From Blochmannia endosymbiont of Camponotus sp. (GTDB lineage: Bacteria; Pseudomonadota; Gammaproteobacteria; Enterobacterales; Enterobacteriaceae): a DNA stretch of 64,000 nucleotides. The stretch lies in the NCBI RefSeq assembly GCF_023586365.1, contig NZ_CP097759.1, positions 496,001-560,000 on the forward strand, read 5' to 3'. The position numbers and the translations under genes are program-made. Below the pieces are notes generated by a model. It worked only from the letters and a program-made list of their open reading frames with translations, ran no database searches and was not told where the DNA came from. Shown here piece by piece: positions 1 to 11,926 of this stretch (position 1 is the first letter of the stretch; each line of letters opens with the position of its first letter).

Positions 1-2079
1 ATCTATTGCCCAACAATCTAATTCAATCATATTCTCTGGATGTACAGAATCTTTTTCTGGGTCAAAATCACTAATATTGGCTAAACAAAACCGGGCAGTA
101 TTCCGAATACGTCGATACACATCAGTTGTATGTTTTAAAATAGCATTTGAAATTGTCATTTCTTTAGAATAATCAGAAGAAGCTATCCATAATCGTAAGA
201 TATCTGCTCCGAAATCCTTTATTATTTCCTGAGGGCTAATGACATTACCAAGGGATTTAGACATCTTACGCCCCTGAGCATCTACAGTAAATCCATGAGT
301 CAATACTTCTCTATAAGGCGCTTTACCTGTAATTGCAGTTGATACAATTAAAGACGACATAAACCAACCTCGATATTGATCTGAACCTTCTAAATATAAA
401 TCTGGTGACTGCTTGCGATATTCTAATCTTTCTGGTATCACTGAATAATGAGTAGAACCAGAGTCAAACCATACATCCAGCGTATCTAGCACTTTTTCAT
501 ATTGATCTGCTTCTTCATTGCCTATGATATCTTCAGTTTTTAAGTCCCACCACGCCTGTATTCCATATTGTTCTACATGTTGGGCAATTACCTCCATTAA
601 TTCAATTGTACGCGGATGTAAAATTGAAGTTTTTTTATGAATGAAAAGAGGTATTGGTACACCCCAAACACGTTGCCTTGACAGACACCAATCAGGTCTA
701 TTAACAATCATTGTTGCAATACTGGATTCCCCTTTATTTGGGATCCAATGTACTTGGCGTATTGTTTGCAACAATTTATTTCTTAAATTATATTTATCCA
801 TACTTAAAAACCACTGTGCAGTAGCTTTGAAAATGACTGGAACTGCATGACGCCAACAATACGGATAATTATGTTTATAGTTATGATTTACATGTAATAA
901 AGAACCTGATTGATTTAATAAGTGTATTATTATGTCATTGGATTGAAATACTGGTACGCCATCTAACATAGGGTGCACGTTAGATACATAATGACCTGTT
1001 TCATTTATTATATTAATAATTTCAAAATTATATTTTTGAGCTACAATATAATCATCAATACCATGATTTGGAGCGATATGTACTACTCCTGTTCCAGAAT
1101 CTAGTGCTACATGACCGCTCAATACAACAGGAACATCAAACGGCATAAACGGATGCCGAAATTTTAACGATTCTAAGGAGTTACCTGAAGTTTCTCCCAA
1201 AATTTTCCAAGAAAAACATTGTATGCGCTGCATCACAACATCCACTAAATTAGCCGCAATAATTATATATTTATTATTATTCACAGCAATTAATTGATAA
1301 CTGTAATCTGGATGCACAGAAATAGCTTGATTGGCAGGCAATGTCCAAGGAGTAGTAGTCCAAATTACTAATTCAATAGCACGTTGACATAAATCAATAT
1401 TGAATATTTTAGAAATACGAATATTATCTACTGCAAAAAAAGCAACATCAATAGCCGGAGAACAATGATTATTATATTCCACTTCTGATTCAGCTAATAC
1501 AGAACAACATTGAAAACACCAATGTACAGGTTTCGTTCCTTTATAGAAATAACCATTGGATATAACTTTGCTTAAGCTGCGAATAATATTTGCCTCAGTC
1601 TTAAAATCCATTGTCAAATAAGGTCGCGACCAATCTCCTAAGACACCTAATCTTACAAAATCTTTTTTTTGCATTTCTATTTGATCTAAAACATAATTAC
1701 GACAGATACTTCGAAATTCATTTGGGTCAACATTAATTCCTGGTTGCCCTATTAATCGTTCTACTTGTAGTTCGATGGGTAACCCATGACAATCCCAACC
1801 GGGAATATAAGGAGCATTATACCCCATTAAAGTTTTATACTTCAGAATAATATCTTTAAGTACTTTATTTACTGCATGACCTAAATGAATACTGCCGTTT
1901 ACATAAGGTGGGCCGTCATGTAGTATGAACAATTTTTTTTTACTTTTTTTATGACGAATTGCTTCATATAAATTGTCTTTATACCAACGCTCTAAAATAA
2001 TAGGCTCGCATACAGGTAAATTAGCACGCATTGGAAATAATGTGTGGGGTAAATTCAAAGTATTTTTATAGTTAATCAT
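1..2079 (-). CDS. ileS: Isoleucyl-tRNA synthetase, N-terminal 693 codons (runs off the left edge)
   Basis: Class I aminoacyl-tRNA synthetase charging tRNA-Ile in the cytoplasm. The reverse-strand frame is open from an ATG at 2079 to position 1 with no stop. The HIGH signature is present as HLGHA at residues 65-69, the KMSKS loop at about 605-609, and the motif [10 protein letters not shown] lies between them. The C-terminal anticodon-binding and zinc regions lie outside the window, so integrity of the end cannot be judged. The start overlaps the ribF stop in an ATGA tetranucleotide, suggesting translational coupling; ribF-ileS is also the E. coli order. An A9 run near residue 47 does not break the frame. 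Confidence 0.97.
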   Translation of the reverse strand, partial: MINYKNTLNLPHTLFPMRANLPVCEPIILERWYKDNLYEAIRHKKSKKKLFILHDGPPYVNGSIHLGHAVNKVLKDIILKYKTLMGYNAPYIPGWDCHGLPIELQVERLIGQPGINVDPNEFRSICRNYVLDQIEMQKKDFVRLGVLGDWSRPYLTMDFKTEANIIRSLSKVISNGYFYKGTKPVHWCFQCCSVLAESEVEYNNHCSPAIDVAFFAVDNIRISKIFNIDLCQRAIELVIWTTTPWTLPANQAISVHPDYSYQLIAVNNNKYIIIAANLVDVVMQRIQCFSWKILGETSGNSLESLKFRHPFMPFDVPVVLSGHVALDSGTGVVHIAPNHGIDDYIVAQKYNFEIINIINETGHYVSNVHPMLDGVPVFQSNDIIIHLLNQSGSLLHVNHNYKHNYPYCWRHAVPVIFKATAQWFLSMDKYNLRNKLLQTIRQVHWIPNKGESSIATMIVNRPDWCLSRQRVWGVPIPLFIHKKTSILHPRTIELMEVIAQHVEQYGIQAWWDLKTEDIIGNEEADQYEKVLDTLDVWFDSGSTHYSVIPERLEYRKQSPDLYLEGSDQYRGWFMSSLIVSTAITGKAPYREVLTHGFTVDAQGRKMSKSLGNVISPQEIIKDFGADILRLWIASSDYSKEMTISNAILKHTTDVYRRIRNTARFCLANISDFDPEKDSVHPENMIELDCWAID

Positions 2080-3050
2080 TTATAAATTATTCCGTTTTTA
2101 TAAATTTTGTTGATATTATTAATTTTATTAAAGTAACTACGTACTTTCATTATATCGCTTTTAATTTGACGCTGTAATGTTTTCACGGAACTAAAATATT
2201 GTTCATCGCGTATTTTAGCTAAAAAAACTACTTTAATATGATAAGTATATAAATTTGTAGATATATTTAACAAATGTACTTCTAATTTTTGTTGATGTTT
2301 TTCAGTAACTGTCGGACGAATTCCCACATTGGCTATACCCGGTAACGGATAATTAGAAATACCATACACTTCCACCGCGTATACACCATGTATGGGTAAT
2401 CGTTTGCCCTGCAATGATACGTTAGCCGTAGGAAACCCAATCCTACGACCTAATTCATTTCCGTGCACTACACGGCCAGAGATGCAATAAGAATGCCCAA
2501 GTAATAATTCAGCATCCAACATTCTATTTTCTGTTAAAGCAACACGTATCGCAGTGCTACTTATTCTTTGATTGTTTTCATCAAAATAAGTGGCGATACG
2601 TATTACTTTAAAACCTTCATTTTTACCTATTTTTTTCAATAAAATAAAATCCCCTTTTCTAAAAGCACCAAACCTAAAATCATCTCCTATATAAACAAAC
2701 CGAACGTCTAATTTAGATATTAATATATTTTTAATAAAATTGTATGCTTCAATAGCAGCAAATTTTTTATTAAAAGTAATACATAGAATGACATCCACTC
2801 CTGCTGTATATAAATAATGCACTTTATCTCTCAATCTAGTTAATCGTATTGCTATTATATTAGATAGATATTCTTGAGGCTGTGGCTCGAAAATCATAAC
2901 TACAATAGGTAATTTTAAAATGTTTCGCTTTTTTTGTAACTTTTCAAGTAATGCTTGATGCCCACGGTGAAATCCATCAAAATTACCGATAGTAAGTATA
3001 CAACCTTTATGACGGGATTTTATATTATGTAATCCTCTAACAAATTCCAT
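2076..3050 (-). CDS. ribF: Bifunctional riboflavin kinase / FAD synthetase
   Basis: Converts riboflavin to FMN and FMN to FAD. The N-terminal nucleotidyltransferase half shows [14 protein letters not shown] at about residues 22-35, the adenylyltransferase signature. The C-terminal kinase half shows [13 protein letters not shown] at about 201-213, then an NVGIRPTV motif near 241. The length (324 aa) is close to the E. coli enzyme (about 313). It is the first gene of a ribF-ileS pair joined by an ATGA overlap and is divergent from rpsT across a 251-bp spacer. It supplies flavin cofactors; riboflavin synthesis genes are not in this window. Confidence 0.96.
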   Translation of the reverse strand: MEFVRGLHNIKSRHKGCILTIGNFDGFHRGHQALLEKLQKKRNILKLPIVVMIFEPQPQEYLSNIIAIRLTRLRDKVHYLYTAGVDVILCITFNKKFAAIEAYNFIKNILISKLDVRFVYIGDDFRFGAFRKGDFILLKKIGKNEGFKVIRIATYFDENNQRISSTAIRVALTENRMLDAELLLGHSYCISGRVVHGNELGRRIGFPTANVSLQGKRLPIHGVYAVEVYGISNYPLPGIANVGIRPTVTEKHQQKLEVHLLNISTNLYTYHIKVVFLAKIRDEQYFSSVKTLQRQIKSDIMKVRSYFNKINNINKIYKNGIIYK

Positions 3051-3301
3051 GTTAAATTCAAATAAATTCTTAAAAGATATTTATATTTATTCATATATTT
3101 TTAAAAGCACTAACTTATTCTATTAAATTAATTTAAAAATCATATAATAATATAATTATTAAAATAGATTTATAAAAACATTTACAAACATGATGACAAT
3201 TGTATTGAAAATACAAAATAATAATTGTAATATATAATGCATAAATATAGTATAGGGCATGTGTGTGATTAAAATTTTAACATTTTCAGGGATATCTTAT
3301 A

Positions 3302-3568
3302 TTGGCCAACACTAAATCAGCTCAAAAATCTCTTATGAAATCAAAGCAGCAACGCAAGTATAATGCAAGCCGGAGATCTATGTTGCGTACCTTTATAAAA
3401 AAAGTATACACGGCAATTGAATCTAAAGATAAGACAGCCGCAATAACTGCATTCGTTTTTATGCAAAAAATAATAGATCGTCAGGCTTGTAAAGGTTTAA
3501 TTCATAAGAATAAAGCCGCTAGATGTAAATCTAGGGCATATGCCCGTATCAGATATATGGGTCTTTAA
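3302..3568 (+). CDS. rpsT: 30S ribosomal protein S20, UUG start
   Basis: Small primary-binding protein of the 30S subunit. The 88 codons begin [10 protein letters not shown] and include [20 protein letters not shown] and GLIHKNKAA, typical of S20. The start is TTG, read as Met, preceded by a weak AGGG. A rare start codon is also known for E. coli rpsT, where it goes with autoregulation, so it looks conserved and not an error. The gene is monocistronic on the plus strand, divergent from ribF and convergent with dnaJ (69-bp gap). Confidence 0.96.
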   Translation: MANTKSAQKSLMKSKQQRKYNASRRSMLRTFIKKVYTAIESKDKTAAITAFVFMQKIIDRQACKGLIHKNKAARCKSRAYARIRYMGL

Positions 3569-3637
3569 CTTAAGTAAAAGAGAAATATAACAAAAACATT
3601 TAAAATTATATAGTTTTGACAACATCACAGTAAGCAA

Positions 3638-4765
3638 TCAACGAGTGAGATCATCGAAGAATTTTTTTACGCCATCAAAAAAACTTTTAGATCGCGGGCT
3701 GTTTCGGTTTCCATGAGGTCCCTCAAGACTATCTGACAAATCTTGAAGTAATCGTTTTTGTATATCATTTAATTTCACAGGAGTTTCTACCACCACTCTA
3801 CATAACAAATCGCCATTACCACCGCTTCGAACTGATTTTACTCCTTTTCCTCTCATACGAAATAATTTTCCAGTTTGCGTTTCAGGAGGAATTTTTAATT
3901 TTACCCTCCCATCTAAAGTTGGGACCTCAATTTCTCCTCCCAAGGCTGCCATAGAAAAACTAATTGGTACTTCACAATAAAGATTTTTTTCTTCTCTATC
4001 AAAAATTGGATGTTTTCTAATTTGCACTTGAACATACAAATCTCCTGAAGGTGCTCCATTTTTTCCAGATTCACCTTCACCTGATAAACGTATACGGTCC
4101 CCCGTGTTTACACCGGCTGGAATTTTAACAGAAAGAGTCTTAGATCGTTCTACTCGTCCATTTCCGCGGCATCGATTACAAACTTCTTTAATAATTTTCC
4201 CATGTCCATGGCATGCGGGGCAAGATTGCTGTACAGAAAAAAAACCTTGTCGTATTTGAACTTGTCCTTGACCATGACATGTCATACAAGTAATTATATC
4301 CGAATTTGATCTCGCGCCGCTTCCACGACATTTCTCACATGTTGATAAAGTTGGTATGCATATTTCTTTAATAATTCCACGAACTGCATCCTCTAAACTT
4401 AACTCTATATTATAACGTAAGTCTGATCCTCTACCTGAGCGATTCCTTCTATTTCCTCCAAATATATCCCCAAACACATCACCAAAAATATCGCTAAAAT
4501 CCGCTCCTCCTGAATTTGCTGTTGACCCCATACTTCCTGATTCAAACGCTGCATGACCATACTGATCATAAGCTGCGCGCTTTTCTGAATTACTTAATAC
4601 TTCATATGCTTCTTTAATTTCTTTAAATTTTGTTTCAGCTGTAGTATTTCCTGGATTACGATCTGGATGAAATTTCATTGCCAGGCGTTTATAGGACTTT
4701 TTGATTTCACGCTCATCCGCATTCTTGGAAATGCCCAAAATCTCATAATAGTCTGATTTAGCCAT
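3638..4765 (-). CDS. dnaJ: Chaperone DnaJ (Hsp40)
   Basis: Co-chaperone that delivers unfolded substrates to DnaK and stimulates its ATPase. The J-domain occupies residues 1-70 with the HPD motif near residue 33. A Gly/Phe-rich linker follows (about 75-115). Next come four zinc-binding repeats: [24 protein letters not shown] and CNRCRGNG (about 145-210). The C-terminal substrate-binding domains end at residue 375, the full E. coli-like length. It lies 123 bp downstream of dnaK with no promoter I can recognise between, so it is probably transcribed with dnaK from the sigma-32-like promoter at 6849-6876. Confidence 0.98.
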   Translation of the reverse strand: MAKSDYYEILGISKNADEREIKKSYKRLAMKFHPDRNPGNTTAETKFKEIKEAYEVLSNSEKRAAYDQYGHAAFESGSMGSTANSGGADFSDIFGDVFGDIFGGNRRNRSGRGSDLRYNIELSLEDAVRGIIKEICIPTLSTCEKCRGSGARSNSDIITCMTCHGQGQVQIRQGFFSVQQSCPACHGHGKIIKEVCNRCRGNGRVERSKTLSVKIPAGVNTGDRIRLSGEGESGKNGAPSGDLYVQVQIRKHPIFDREEKNLYCEVPISFSMAALGGEIEVPTLDGRVKLKIPPETQTGKLFRMRGKGVKSVRSGGNGDLLCRVVVETPVKLNDIQKRLLQDLSDSLEGPHGNRNSPRSKSFFDGVKKFFDDLTR

Positions 4766-4888
4766 GGTTTCCTTTATGTCCCTTTGTATACCTATTCATT
4801 TAGTAATACATTTATAGATTCAACATGCTTTTTATTTATAATTTTAATAATTACTCTTCTCCTGCTATAAATTTATTTTTTAAAAATA

Positions 4889-6802
4889 TTATTTTTTATT
4901 CTTTATTTCTTCAAATTCTGCGTCTACCACTTCTCCATTTGGATCGGAAGTGCTATTAGAAGACTGAGATTTAGATTGCTCTTGATGTTTTTGACTGGCT
5001 TCTAATAATTTTCCAGAAACTTTAATTAAAGATTGAATTTTGGATTCAATTTCATTTTTATCTTCGTTTTTTATAACTGATTCTAATTCTTTTAATGCGT
5101 CTTCTATAGAAGACTTATCATCTAGTGATAGATTATCACCAACTTCCGTTAATTGTTTTTTGGTACTATGCAATAAATGATCAGCTTGATTTCGAATTTG
5201 CACCAACTCTTCAAATTTACGATCTGATTCAGCATTAGCCTCTGCTTCTTGAACCATTTTATTAATTTCTTCTTCATTTAAACCAGAAGAAGCTTTAATA
5301 GTAATTTTTTGTTCACGCCCACTATTTTTATCTTTAGCCGATACATGTAAAATACCATCAGCATCAATATCAAAAGTCACTTCAATCTGGGGTATACCAC
5401 GCATTGCCGCTGCTATTCCATCTAAATTAAATTGGCCCAATGATTTATTATCACTTGCTCTCTTTCTTTCTCCTTGTAAGACATGAATAGTGACGGCAGA
5501 TTGATTATCTTCAGCGGTAGAAAAAATTTGACTATGTTTGGTAGGAATAGTAGTATTTTTAGCGATTAACGAAGTCATAACACCCCCCATCGTCTCAATC
5601 CCTAAAGATAATGGAGTCACATCCAACAACAACACATCTTTTACATCTCCAGACAATACCCCTCCTTGCACTGCCGCTCCGATAGCAACAGCTTCGTCAG
5701 GATTAACATCTCTGCGTGGCTCTTTTTGAAAAAATGCAGATACTTTTTTTTGAACAAGAGGCATACGAGTCTGTCCGCCTACTAAGATAACATCATTTAT
5801 ATTGGACACAGACAAATTAGCATCTTTGAGTGCTACCTTCAGCGGCTCCATAGTACGATTAACTAAATCTTCTACTAAGGACTCTAATTTAGCACGAGTT
5901 ACTCTAATATTCATATGCTTCGGTCCAGTATTATCTGCTGTAATATATGGTAAATTCACATCAGTTTGATGCGAAGTAGATAATTCTATTTTTGCTTTCT
6001 CTGCTGCTTCTTTCAGTCGTTGCATTGCTAACGGATCATTATACAAATTAATACGTTGATCTTTTTTAAATTCATCTGCTAAATAATTTATTAAAAGGCT
6101 ATCAAAATCTTCCCCACCTAGATGAGTATCTCCATTAGTAGATAGTACTTCAAAAGTTTTTTCTCCATCAACATCATCAATTTCAATTATTGAAATATCA
6201 AAAGTTCCCCCTCCTAAATCATATACTGCAATTGTACGATTACCCCTAGTTTCTTTATCTAAACCATAAGCTAATGCTGCAGCAGTCGGTTCATTTATAA
6301 TTCTTTTAACCTCTAAACCAGCAATACGTCCAGAATCTTTAGTAGCTTGACGTTGAGCATCATTAAAATACGCCGGAACCGTAATAACTGCTTCAGAAAT
6401 TTGTTCTCCAAGATAATCTTCTGCGGTCTTTTTCATCTTTTTTAAAATTTCAGCGGAAACCTGAGGAGGCGCCATCTTTTGACCTTTAACATCTAACCAA
6501 GCATCCCCGTTATTAGCAGAAATTATTTTATACGGCATGATTTTCACATCACGCTGTACTTCTGTATCTTGGAACCGACGACCAATCAATCGTTTAATAG
6601 CAAACAAAGTATTTTTAGGATTAGTAACAGACTGTCGTTTGGCTGGTTGACCAACCAAAATCTCTCCATCTTGTGTATAAGCAATAATAGAAGGAGTTGT
6701 GCGATCACCTTCACTATTTTCTAATACACGAGGTTTATTTCCTTCAATAATTGCAACACAAGAATTGGTTGTCCCCAAGTCTATGCCAATAATTTTTCCC
6801 AT
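4889..6802 (-). CDS. dnaK: Chaperone DnaK (Hsp70)
   Basis: ATP-dependent chaperone acting with DnaJ and GrpE on nascent and stress-denatured proteins. The ATPase domain opens with [18 protein letters not shown] and contains [15 protein letters not shown] near residue 193 and the [10 protein letters not shown] motif near 340. The substrate-binding domain and the helical lid follow, and the C-terminus keeps the EEIKNKK-like acidic/basic tail. The length (637 aa) matches the E. coli protein (638). GGAGA precedes the ATG with proper spacing. A sigma-32-like promoter lies about 50 bp upstream. Confidence 0.98.
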   Translation of the reverse strand: MGKIIGIDLGTTNSCVAIIEGNKPRVLENSEGDRTTPSIIAYTQDGEILVGQPAKRQSVTNPKNTLFAIKRLIGRRFQDTEVQRDVKIMPYKIISANNGDAWLDVKGQKMAPPQVSAEILKKMKKTAEDYLGEQISEAVITVPAYFNDAQRQATKDSGRIAGLEVKRIINEPTAAALAYGLDKETRGNRTIAVYDLGGGTFDISIIEIDDVDGEKTFEVLSTNGDTHLGGEDFDSLLINYLADEFKKDQRINLYNDPLAMQRLKEAAEKAKIELSTSHQTDVNLPYITADNTGPKHMNIRVTRAKLESLVEDLVNRTMEPLKVALKDANLSVSNINDVILVGGQTRMPLVQKKVSAFFQKEPRRDVNPDEAVAIGAAVQGGVLSGDVKDVLLLDVTPLSLGIETMGGVMTSLIAKNTTIPTKHSQIFSTAEDNQSAVTIHVLQGERKRASDNKSLGQFNLDGIAAAMRGIPQIEVTFDIDADGILHVSAKDKNSGREQKITIKASSGLNEEEINKMVQEAEANAESDRKFEELVQIRNQADHLLHSTKKQLTEVGDNLSLDDKSSIEDALKELESVIKNEDKNEIESKIQSLIKVSGKLLEASQKHQEQSKSQSSNSTSDPNGEVVDAEFEEIKNKK

Positions 6803-6848
6803 CTATACATCTCCACTGAAAAGTCAATTTAACCACACCATGCACCTG

Positions 6849-6876
6849 ATATGCGGTCGAAACTGTACTTTTCAAC
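6849..6876 (-). promoter_or_regulatory. Sigma-32-like heat-shock promoter of dnaK-dnaJ
   Basis: On the minus strand a -35 box GTTGAAA (6870-6876) is followed after 13 nt by a -10 box CCGCATAT (6849-6856). The known RpoH consensus is CTTGAAA, an 11-16 nt spacer, then CCCCATNT. It sits about 47 nt upstream of the dnaK ATG on the same strand. Confidence 0.75.
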
Positions 6877-7048
6877 CTTAAAACAAATTTGTTTTCAAAA
6901 CTTTTCAAAAAAACATTATATGAATTTAAGATAATTAATTATTTTGTAAACATCACTAATAAAATTATAAAATACCCATATACAACAAACGGATTATTCA
7001 TATAATATTTGATTTTATTCATCGCTACTCTTCGCGAAACACCATCTT

Positions 7049-7092
7049 GTTATACATCTGTATCAATATGAATATTGATACAGATGTATAAC
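7049..7092 (-). terminator. Perfect 21-bp inverted repeat downstream of the thr operon
   Basis: Arms 7049-7069 and 7072-7092 are exact reverse complements around the dinucleotide GA. It begins 123 nt after the thrC stop on the minus strand and lies upstream of the dnaK promoter. No clear U-tract follows, so it may be a processing or 3'-end-protecting hairpin instead of a classical intrinsic terminator. Confidence 0.5.
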
Positions 7093-7215
7093 TATATTGA
7101 CATATATTCTGAATAATTATTTATAATATTATTAAATTCATTAATGAACGCAAAAATATAAAAAACACTGAATTTTAGTATAATACATATATGTTTGTAG
7201 TATACACATAATATT

Positions 7216-8517
7216 TTAAGATATTATTTTTAAAATTAGGTTACGTAACGAAGAAAAACATTTAGATATTTCATACGATAAAATAGGTAATTTCATACGT
7301 TCTTTTAATACAACTGGTAATATTACTTGTATCTTTTTTTTCAAAAAATTTTCTACTAACTCTTTAAATTTAACAGGGTGAGCAGTACCAAGACATATAC
7401 CAAATTCATCAGAATGTAATTTATCACATAGTAATCGATACGCTACAGCGGTATGAGGTTCAGAAAGATATCCTAAATCTGCAATTTCTTGGACTGTCTT
7501 CTCGGTGAGAAGATCATTAACACACCCATATTCCAATTCTTTAATGGATTTATTTTCTCGACGAAACAATTCTTCTATTCTCGACCAATTATTTGGAGAA
7601 CTTACATCCATAGCATTAGAAAACGTTGAAACGGTAGGACGAGGTTCCCAATAACCATACTCTAAAAATCTAGGTACAGTATCATTAATATTAGTAGCAG
7701 CAATAAATTTCTTAACTGGTAATCCAGAAGATTGAGCTAATAATCCTGCTGTTAAATTTCCAAAATTACCACTAGGAACCGCAATAACTAATTTATTGCG
7801 CATTTGATGTGGTAATTGTGATACCCCTTCAAAATAGTAACAAATTTGAGCCAATAATCGACCAATATTAATGGAATTAGCAGAATTTAAATCTAATGTC
7901 TTTCGCAGTACGCTATCATCAAAAGCTTGCTTAACTAAACGTTGGCATGAATCAAAATCTCCGTTTACTGATATTGTAGAAACATTACCTCCTAAAGTGC
8001 AAAATAATTTTTCTTGTAATACACTAATCTTACCTCTAGGATAAAGAATTATAACATGTATATTACTTAAATTCAAAAAAGCATGGGCTACTGCAGCGCC
8101 TGTATCTCCAGAAGTAGCAGTTAAAATAACCATCGGTTTATCAAAGTGATGATTAGTCTGATTTAACATTTGCGCCATTAATCGGCTTCCAAAATCTTTA
8201 AAAGCCAAAGTTGGGCCGTGAAAAAGTTCTAAAACTGCAATATTATTATTTATATACACTAATGGGACTGGAAAATTAAAAGCATTTTTAACACAAGTTA
8301 ATATACTACTTTTTGATAATTCAGGGCCAATATATTTAGATAAAATATGCGTACTGCGTTCTATAAAACTCATTTCTAAAAGAGAATTTATTTCAAATAT
8401 AGAGAATTTTGGAAGATCTTCTGGGAAAAATAACCCCTGATTTTTTCCTAATCCCTGCAAGAGAGCTTGAGTAAACGTGACTTGTTCACTATGTTGTTGA
8501 ACATTATATAGTTTCAT
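7216..8517 (-). CDS. thrC: Threonine synthase
   Basis: PLP enzyme converting O-phosphohomoserine to threonine, the last step of the pathway. The N-terminus [15 protein letters not shown] matches the E. coli enzyme. The PLP lysine is K107 in LAFKDFG. The phosphate-binding [10 protein letters not shown] follows near residue 138, and the [11 protein letters not shown] motif lies near 245. The length is 433 aa against about 428 in E. coli. Its ATG overlaps the thrB stop (ATGA), completing a thrA-thrB-thrC operon with four-base overlaps. Threonine is an essential amino acid for insects, which fits host provisioning. Confidence 0.98.
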   Translation of the reverse strand: MKLYNVQQHSEQVTFTQALLQGLGKNQGLFFPEDLPKFSIFEINSLLEMSFIERSTHILSKYIGPELSKSSILTCVKNAFNFPVPLVYINNNIAVLELFHGPTLAFKDFGSRLMAQMLNQTNHHFDKPMVILTATSGDTGAAVAHAFLNLSNIHVIILYPRGKISVLQEKLFCTLGGNVSTISVNGDFDSCQRLVKQAFDDSVLRKTLDLNSANSINIGRLLAQICYYFEGVSQLPHQMRNKLVIAVPSGNFGNLTAGLLAQSSGLPVKKFIAATNINDTVPRFLEYGYWEPRPTVSTFSNAMDVSSPNNWSRIEELFRRENKSIKELEYGCVNDLLTEKTVQEIADLGYLSEPHTAVAYRLLCDKLHSDEFGICLGTAHPVKFKELVENFLKKKIQVILPVVLKERMKLPILSYEISKCFSSLRNLILKIIS

Positions 8518-9455
8518 TCATTATTCACCATAATACGTGCTCCAAGTTTATCTAAAGAACAAATTCGAACAAAACCTGAATTATTTTGTAAATAAAAACG
8601 CGATAACCAATCAGAAATATCTTCGATTACGTAGTGATTATTACATAATACAAAAACTGTTGGGCCAGATCCTGAAATACCACAAGATATAGCACCTCTT
8701 TTCATAATATTATAACGTATACAAGATAACTCAATTGGAAACAATCGCGATCGATAAGGTTCCGCAATGATGTCCTTCATACATCTAATTGCTAAATATT
8801 CTTGCTTAGTATGGCAAGCATGTATAAATCCGGATAAGTATTGACTATGATTGATACAATCTTCACGATCATATTTATTTGGTAATACTGATCGAGATGC
8901 TGCTGTAGATATTTTAATACCTGGATATGCTACAATCCACAACCAATCATCAAAGCTAGGAATTACTTGATTAACGGTATCACAATTCTGCAAAATTAAA
9001 CGCATACCTCCTAAAAAACAAGGAGACACATTATCAAAATGAATTGAACCAGAAATTTTACCTTCCATTTCCCCCATTAGCATGAGCAACTGATCTGTAT
9101 TAAGTGGGCATCCACAATGATAATTCATTGCTACCAACACAGCTACTATGGAACAAGCGCTAGAACCCAAACCAGAAGAAACAGGAATATTTTTTTCCAA
9201 TTTAATACTTAAAAAATATGTTTTTCCTAAAATTTCACAAAATTTCCTCCAACATTGGAATACGATATTTTCTTCTAATTGTACTGGCAATTGACTATGA
9301 AAAAATCCTGTACTTTTTAAACTAAATGCATTAGCATTTTCAATGCTAATGCAATCTCCAAGTAAGCTACCATTTATTGGAGCAATTGCCATGCCTAACG
9401 TATCAAACCCCACTCCAATATTACCAATAGACGCTGGCGCATAAACTCTGACCAT
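8514..9455 (-). CDS. thrB: Homoserine kinase
   Basis: GHMP-family kinase phosphorylating homoserine for threonine synthesis. The ATP-binding signature [16 protein letters not shown] lies about residues 90-105, and the C-terminal [12 protein letters not shown] motif is present. The start chosen is the ATG at 9455 ([12 protein letters not shown]), which aligns with the E. coli N-terminus and has AAGGA 11 nt upstream, giving 313 aa against about 310. An in-frame ATG at 9482 overlaps the thrA stop (ATGA) and would add nine residues; it cannot be excluded. It is the middle gene of the thr operon. Confidence 0.95.
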   Translation of the reverse strand: MVRVYAPASIGNIGVGFDTLGMAIAPINGSLLGDCISIENANAFSLKSTGFFHSQLPVQLEENIVFQCWRKFCEILGKTYFLSIKLEKNIPVSSGLGSSACSIVAVLVAMNYHCGCPLNTDQLLMLMGEMEGKISGSIHFDNVSPCFLGGMRLILQNCDTVNQVIPSFDDWLWIVAYPGIKISTAASRSVLPNKYDREDCINHSQYLSGFIHACHTKQEYLAIRCMKDIIAEPYRSRLFPIELSCIRYNIMKRGAISCGISGSGPTVFVLCNNHYVIEDISDWLSRFYLQNNSGFVRICSLDKLGARIMVNNE

Positions 9456-9478
9456 ATCAACACCCATCCTTACTTTTA

Positions 9479-11926
9479 TCATGATAAAGTGCGTAATAAA
9501 TCTGCAAATACCCCTGCTGCTGTAACATCATTGCCTGCGCCATAACCACGTAATACCAATGGTAACGGTTGATAATACCGAGTAAAAAATGCAAGAGCAT
9601 TTTCTCCATCTTTTACTTTAAATAATGGATGATTATTGTTTATAGATTCAATTTGCACGCGACACTGTCCTGCCTGTATATTCCCAACATAACGCAATAC
9701 ATGTCCTAACTTATAGGCCCTCTGAGCCTTATCAGAAATAATATCATCTAGTAAAGACAATTTTTCAAAAAAACTATCTGTATCACTTTTACTTATAAAA
9801 TTATGTGGTATTACTGGATCGACCTGAATATCATTTAATTCTAATTCATACCCCACTTCTCGTGCTAAAATTAATAATTTTCTAGCTACGTCTATACCAG
9901 AAAGATCATCTCTGGGATCCGGTTCAGTATAACCTTTCTTCTGGGCTAATAAAGTTGCAGCAGATAATGATAATCCTTCATCTAATTTGCCAAAAATAAA
10001 CGATAAAGACCCAGACAAAATACCTGAAAAACTGATTAATTCATCTCCAGCATTTAACAAATTTTGCAAATTTTCTATAACTGGTAATCCAGCTCCGACA
10101 TTGGTATCATATAAAAATTTCCTTCGTGATTTTATCACAATATCCCTAAGTTTTCTATACTGCTCCATAGATCCGGTATTAGCTTTTTTATTTGGTGTGA
10201 TCACATGACAACCATTTAACAAAAAATCCACATAATAATCAACTACGTCAATACTACTAGTGCAATCAGCAATAACTGGATTTAACAAATGATTTTCTTT
10301 TATAGTTTCTATCAATTTTTTTAAATTACAAGATTCATGAGTTTTCTTTAGAGATGATTCCCAGTTATTTAAATCAATCCCATTTATATCAATACACATC
10401 ATTCGAGAATTAAGAATACCACATACTCGTAAGTCAATATGTTTATTTTTTAACCAAAGTCTCTGACGTCGAATTTGTTCTATTAAAGCAGTACCAACTC
10501 CTCCAGATCCAATAATAAATACTTCTATTAGTTGATCAGTACTAAATAACATTTGATGAGCTACTCTAATTCCAATAGCAGTAACATTGTTTTTTACCAC
10601 CACCGAAATAGAACGTTCTGAAGATCCTTGAGCAATTGCAATAATATTAATATTAGCGCGAGCTAATGCCTCGAACAATTTGTTAGACAAACCAAGTTGA
10701 GTACGCATACCATCTCCCACAACTGAAATGATTGCGAGATCTCGTATCACATCTATTGGCTCCAAAAGTCCATTTTTTAATTCTAAATTAAATTCTTCAT
10801 TTAATGCAGTGCAAGATTTTGATAATTCTTGATAAGGCACGCAAAAACTTATACTATACTCAGAAGATGATTGCGTAATTAACACTACTGAACATATGGC
10901 CTTAGACATTGCAGAAAATACACGAGCGGCCATGCCAATCATGCCTTTCATTCCTGGCCCAGAAATATTTAACATTACCATATCATTTAAATATGTAATT
11001 CCTTTAACTATATTAGTTGTATCATTATTAATTGGGCCAATTAATGTTCCAGGAGCATGAGGTTTGAAAACATTTTTTATTAAACAAGGTATATGAAATT
11101 GAGCAATCGGCACAATAGTGCGTGGATGTAAAATTTTAGCCCCAAAATAAGAAAGCTCCATAGCCTCTTGATAAGATAATGAATTTAATAATTTTGCATT
11201 AGGTACTTGATGCGGATCACAGGTATAAATACCGTCTACATCTGTCCAAATTTCACAACGACTAGCATCTAAACAAGCCGCTAAAATCGCAGCTGAATAA
11301 TCAGAACCATTGCGACCTAAAGCAACTAATTCACCCTGCTCATTTCCTGCGGTAAATCCAGCCATTAACATAATATCTAAATGAGAAATAGGTATATTTT
11401 TAATACGCCGTGCAGATTCTTCAATATTTACCATAGAGGTCAGATATTCCCTTCCTTGTGCTATAAGATTGTCCACTGGATTAATAACAATTATTTGGAG
11501 ATGCCTCGCATTTAACAGCCCTTCCATTAAAATAATGGACAACTTTTCCCCCAAACAAATAATATTAGCATTTATATTATCTGGGCAAAATTTTAACAAC
11601 GAAATTCCATGTAGTAAATTTTTTAAATGAATAAACTCTTGCTCTAATATAAGACGCAAAGTTATATGATTAAATCCTGGTTGAATCTGCGCTATATCTT
11701 CCAACAAAGTATTAAAAATAGTTTCTATATTGTAAATATGTTCTAACACAGAACTGCCATTTAATGTACGATCAATGACTGATACTAGATAATTAGTAAC
11801 CATTGCAGGCGCCGATAACACCGCTGCTATTTGTTCTTCTTGAGCGTTTTTTTCAAGAATATTGGCGACATGAATAAACTGATTTGCATTAGAAAGCGCA
11901 GTGCCACCAAATTTCAATACTCGCAT
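9479..11926 (-). CDS. thrA: Bifunctional aspartokinase I / homoserine dehydrogenase I
   Basis: Catalyses the first and third steps from aspartate to homoserine. The aspartokinase domain (about 1-290) starts [10 protein letters not shown]. Two ACT-type regulatory segments follow ([13 protein letters not shown] near 323 and [13 protein letters not shown] near 404). The homoserine dehydrogenase domain shows the nucleotide-binding [15 protein letters not shown] near 470 and the TPNKKANTG motif further on. The length (815 aa) is close to the E. coli protein (820), so threonine feedback control could persist. One oddity: the usual KFGGTS motif reads KFGGTA. AGGAG lies upstream of the ATG. Confidence 0.98.
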   Translation of the reverse strand: MRVLKFGGTALSNANQFIHVANILEKNAQEEQIAAVLSAPAMVTNYLVSVIDRTLNGSSVLEHIYNIETIFNTLLEDIAQIQPGFNHITLRLILEQEFIHLKNLLHGISLLKFCPDNINANIICLGEKLSIILMEGLLNARHLQIIVINPVDNLIAQGREYLTSMVNIEESARRIKNIPISHLDIMLMAGFTAGNEQGELVALGRNGSDYSAAILAACLDASRCEIWTDVDGIYTCDPHQVPNAKLLNSLSYQEAMELSYFGAKILHPRTIVPIAQFHIPCLIKNVFKPHAPGTLIGPINNDTTNIVKGITYLNDMVMLNISGPGMKGMIGMAARVFSAMSKAICSVVLITQSSSEYSISFCVPYQELSKSCTALNEEFNLELKNGLLEPIDVIRDLAIISVVGDGMRTQLGLSNKLFEALARANINIIAIAQGSSERSISVVVKNNVTAIGIRVAHQMLFSTDQLIEVFIIGSGGVGTALIEQIRRQRLWLKNKHIDLRVCGILNSRMMCIDINGIDLNNWESSLKKTHESCNLKKLIETIKENHLLNPVIADCTSSIDVVDYYVDFLLNGCHVITPNKKANTGSMEQYRKLRDIVIKSRRKFLYDTNVGAGLPVIENLQNLLNAGDELISFSGILSGSLSFIFGKLDEGLSLSAATLLAQKKGYTEPDPRDDLSGIDVARKLLILAREVGYELELNDIQVDPVIPHNFISKSDTDSFFEKLSLLDDIISDKAQRAYKLGHVLRYVGNIQAGQCRVQIESINNNHPLFKVKDGENALAFFTRYYQPLPLVLRGYGAGNDVTAAGVFADLLRTLS

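Larger units (their letters stand above)
6803..7215. other. Spacer between dnaK and thrC
   Basis: A 413-bp AT-rich region without a credible ORF. It holds the dnaK heat-shock promoter near its left end and a 21-bp-arm inverted repeat at 7049-7092. The E. coli genes that separate thrC from dnaK (for example talB and mog) are absent, and I see no remnant of them. Confidence 0.7.

Noticed and set aside
641-850. 69-codon plus-strand ORF at the left end
   Set aside because: Antisense to ileS, whose frame is open and contains HIGH and KMSKS motifs.
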